Source: CAZQSL01 sp964595945 (GTDB lineage: Bacteria; UBP15; UBA6099; JAJRTR01). Taken from it: a stretch of 32,356 nt of DNA. The stretch lies in the NCBI GenBank assembly GCA_964595945.1, contig CAZQSL010000026.1:1-32356 (forward strand). Direction: 5' to 3'. A program made the position numbers and the translations under genes. Of this stretch, positions 31,349 through 32,356 are shown piece by piece. The number at the start of each line of letters is the position of its first letter. Position 1 is the stretch's first letter. The notes under the pieces are model-generated. The model did no database searches, was not told the DNA's origin, and was given only the letters and a program-made list of their open reading frames with translations.

Positions 31349-32356
31349 CTGTTGATTCTCCTTCCCGAAATCGAGTTCATCAGCTTGCGTGCTTCTGCCC
31401 CGATGAGCGGATCTGTCGCTGCTGCGGCAAGTTCCCGGTATGCCTGCCCGTACCGGCCCTCGGCAGCGAGGGCTCGTCCGAGGTGATATCTGGCGGCAGG
31501 GTCGCCGGGGTTTTCGTCCAACAACGCTCTGAGTTCTTTAATTGCTTCCGGAAAGCTTCCGGTATTGATAAGCTCTATTGCGAGGTTTCCCCGTGCGTCG
31601 GTCATGCCGGGATTTATGGCAAGTGCCCTGCGATAGTCCGATATGGCCTCGAAGGGCTGTTTCATAAGAGAATGGCACCGGCCTGTCCCGTTGAAAGCGA
31701 ACGCGCTGGTTTCGGGCGTGCCAGACAGTTCGTGAAAAATCGTGAGAGCATTTGAGTACTCTCCGGTTTGCAGATACGACATGGCAAGGTTCATCCGGAC
31801 GCCTGATGGTTCGCGTCCTGAATCCAGGGCTTTCAAGAATGCCTGTTTTGCTGAATTATACTTACCCAATTTATAATAGGCAATCCCCAAGTTGTAAAAG
31901 GAAATTTTATCGACAGGGTCAAGAGCCGTTGCGGTTTGCAGGAATCTGGCCGCCAGTTCAGGGTTGTCAAGCCCCAGCCAGGCGTTGCCGGCGTTTATCA
32001 TCAGAAGACTTTCGTAGGGGAAAGCCGGGGCGATTTCGAATGAAGATGCAATTACGCTTTCACGTATACTGGCGGCGAGGGCGCGGTCCGACAATTTTCC
32101 TGCCATGCCATTTGCGGCGATACCATAGCGTACCCTCATCTCCACATTCGACGGAGTAGCGGACATGGGAGCGCGGGCGTCTTCGAGAAACTGGGGTATC
32201 CTGTCCGCATGGTCCATCAACCGGGGACTTTCAAGCCTGCGTATGGCGGTCGAAAAAGAAATCTCGTTGAGCAGTCTTTCGGAGAAGGGCGGGATGACGG
32301 CTATGAAGATGGCGACGGAGAGCGCCGCGAAAAAATATTTTTCGGCAATGGAGGGA
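31345..32356 (-). CDS. Membrane-anchored TPR protein (5' part lies beyond the window)
   Basis: The frame stays open from the stop at 31345 to the right edge, so the gene is incomplete at its start; internal starts at 32220 or 32217 are unlikely to be the true ones. The first visible residues form a membrane helix (YFFAALSVAIFIAVIPP), then a polar linker and several TPR repeats, for example FYNLGIAYYKLGKYNSAKQAFLKAL and YHLGRALAAEGRYGQAYREL-type units with spacing near 34. The layout suggests a polytopic or single-span inner-membrane protein with a periplasmic TPR tail. Its stop overlaps the secretin start by 4 bases, so the two are coupled and probably work together. Confidence 0.75.
   Translation of the reverse strand, partial: PSIAEKYFFAALSVAIFIAVIPPFSERLLNEISFSTAIRRLESPRLMDHADRIPQFLEDARAPMSATPSNVEMRVRYGIAANGMAGKLSDRALAASIRESVIASSFEIAPAFPYESLLMINAGNAWLGLDNPELAARFLQTATALDPVDKISFYNLGIAYYKLGKYNSAKQAFLKALDSGREPSGVRMNLAMSYLQTGEYSNALTIFHELSGTPETSAFAFNGTGRCHSLMKQPFEAISDYRRALAINPGMTDARGNLAIELINTGSFPEAIKELRALLDENPGDPAARYHLGRALAAEGRYGQAYRELAAAATDPLIGAEARKLMNSISGRRINR

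Noticed and set aside
31345..32220. TPR gene starting at TTG 32220 or ATG 32217
   Set aside because: The frame remains open to the right edge and encodes a membrane helix upstream, so the true start lies outside.

Overview
The window reads as chromosome of a free-living, motile, Gram-negative (double-membrane) bacterium that lives with little or no oxygen. A secretin, a periplasmic HtrA protease and a lipoprotein thiol protein point to an outer membrane. A flagellin points to motility. Cytochrome bd oxidase and a (Re)-type citrate synthase, an enzyme family known mainly from strict anaerobes, point to anaerobic or microaerobic life. I cannot name the lineage; the unusual gene mix would suit a poorly sampled phylum. 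I see no tRNA, rRNA, CRISPR array, prophage or transposase gene.

Layout. 1-95: 5' end of an unknown minus-strand gene. 644-4039: cydA-cydB, then a GILT/DsbA-like lipoprotein with its own promoter. 4369-7596: typA, then a guaB3-type IMP dehydrogenase homologue preceded by a 25-codon leader ORF and two promoters. 7713-9309: an IrrE-like metalloprotease and an M23 endopeptidase. 9383-11526: a secreted sialidase-like propeller and an inositol-monophosphatase-family enzyme. 11527-12769 (minus): two tandem signal peptidase I genes. 12770-13761: about 1 kb without genes but with promoter- and hairpin-like signals. 13762-15972: flagellin, then an HdrD/GlpC-like Fe-S protein whose stop codon lies in a direct repeat flanking a small palindromic element. 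16295-20396 (minus): mdh, icd and a (Re)-citrate synthase with an extra C-terminal Cache-like sensor domain, one TCA-branch operon. 20800-23004: a divergent PocR-PAS hybrid histidine kinase. 23013-26174 (minus): an operon of hisD-like, hisB-like and HAD phosphatase genes with its own strong promoter. 26239-32356 (minus): htrA, a Pro/Thr-rich TPR protein, a secretin and a membrane-anchored TPR protein that runs off the window.

How it fits together. The (Re)-citrate synthase, NADP-type isocitrate dehydrogenase and malate dehydrogenase would carry oxaloacetate to 2-oxoglutarate (aconitase is not here). The Cache-like domain on the synthase and the PocR kinase next door suggest that carbon flow is tied to small-molecule sensing. 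The secretin cluster looks like part of a type IV pilus or type II secretion machine.

Most promising for novelty: (1) the (Re)-citrate synthase-Cache fusion; (2) the hisD/hisB/HAD operon, where both 'histidine' enzymes have lost canonical metal or substrate ligands while keeping other catalytic residues, hinting at a repurposed pathway; (3) the guaB3 leader arrangement; (4) an 11-base C tract inside the TPR gene that could act as a phase switch.
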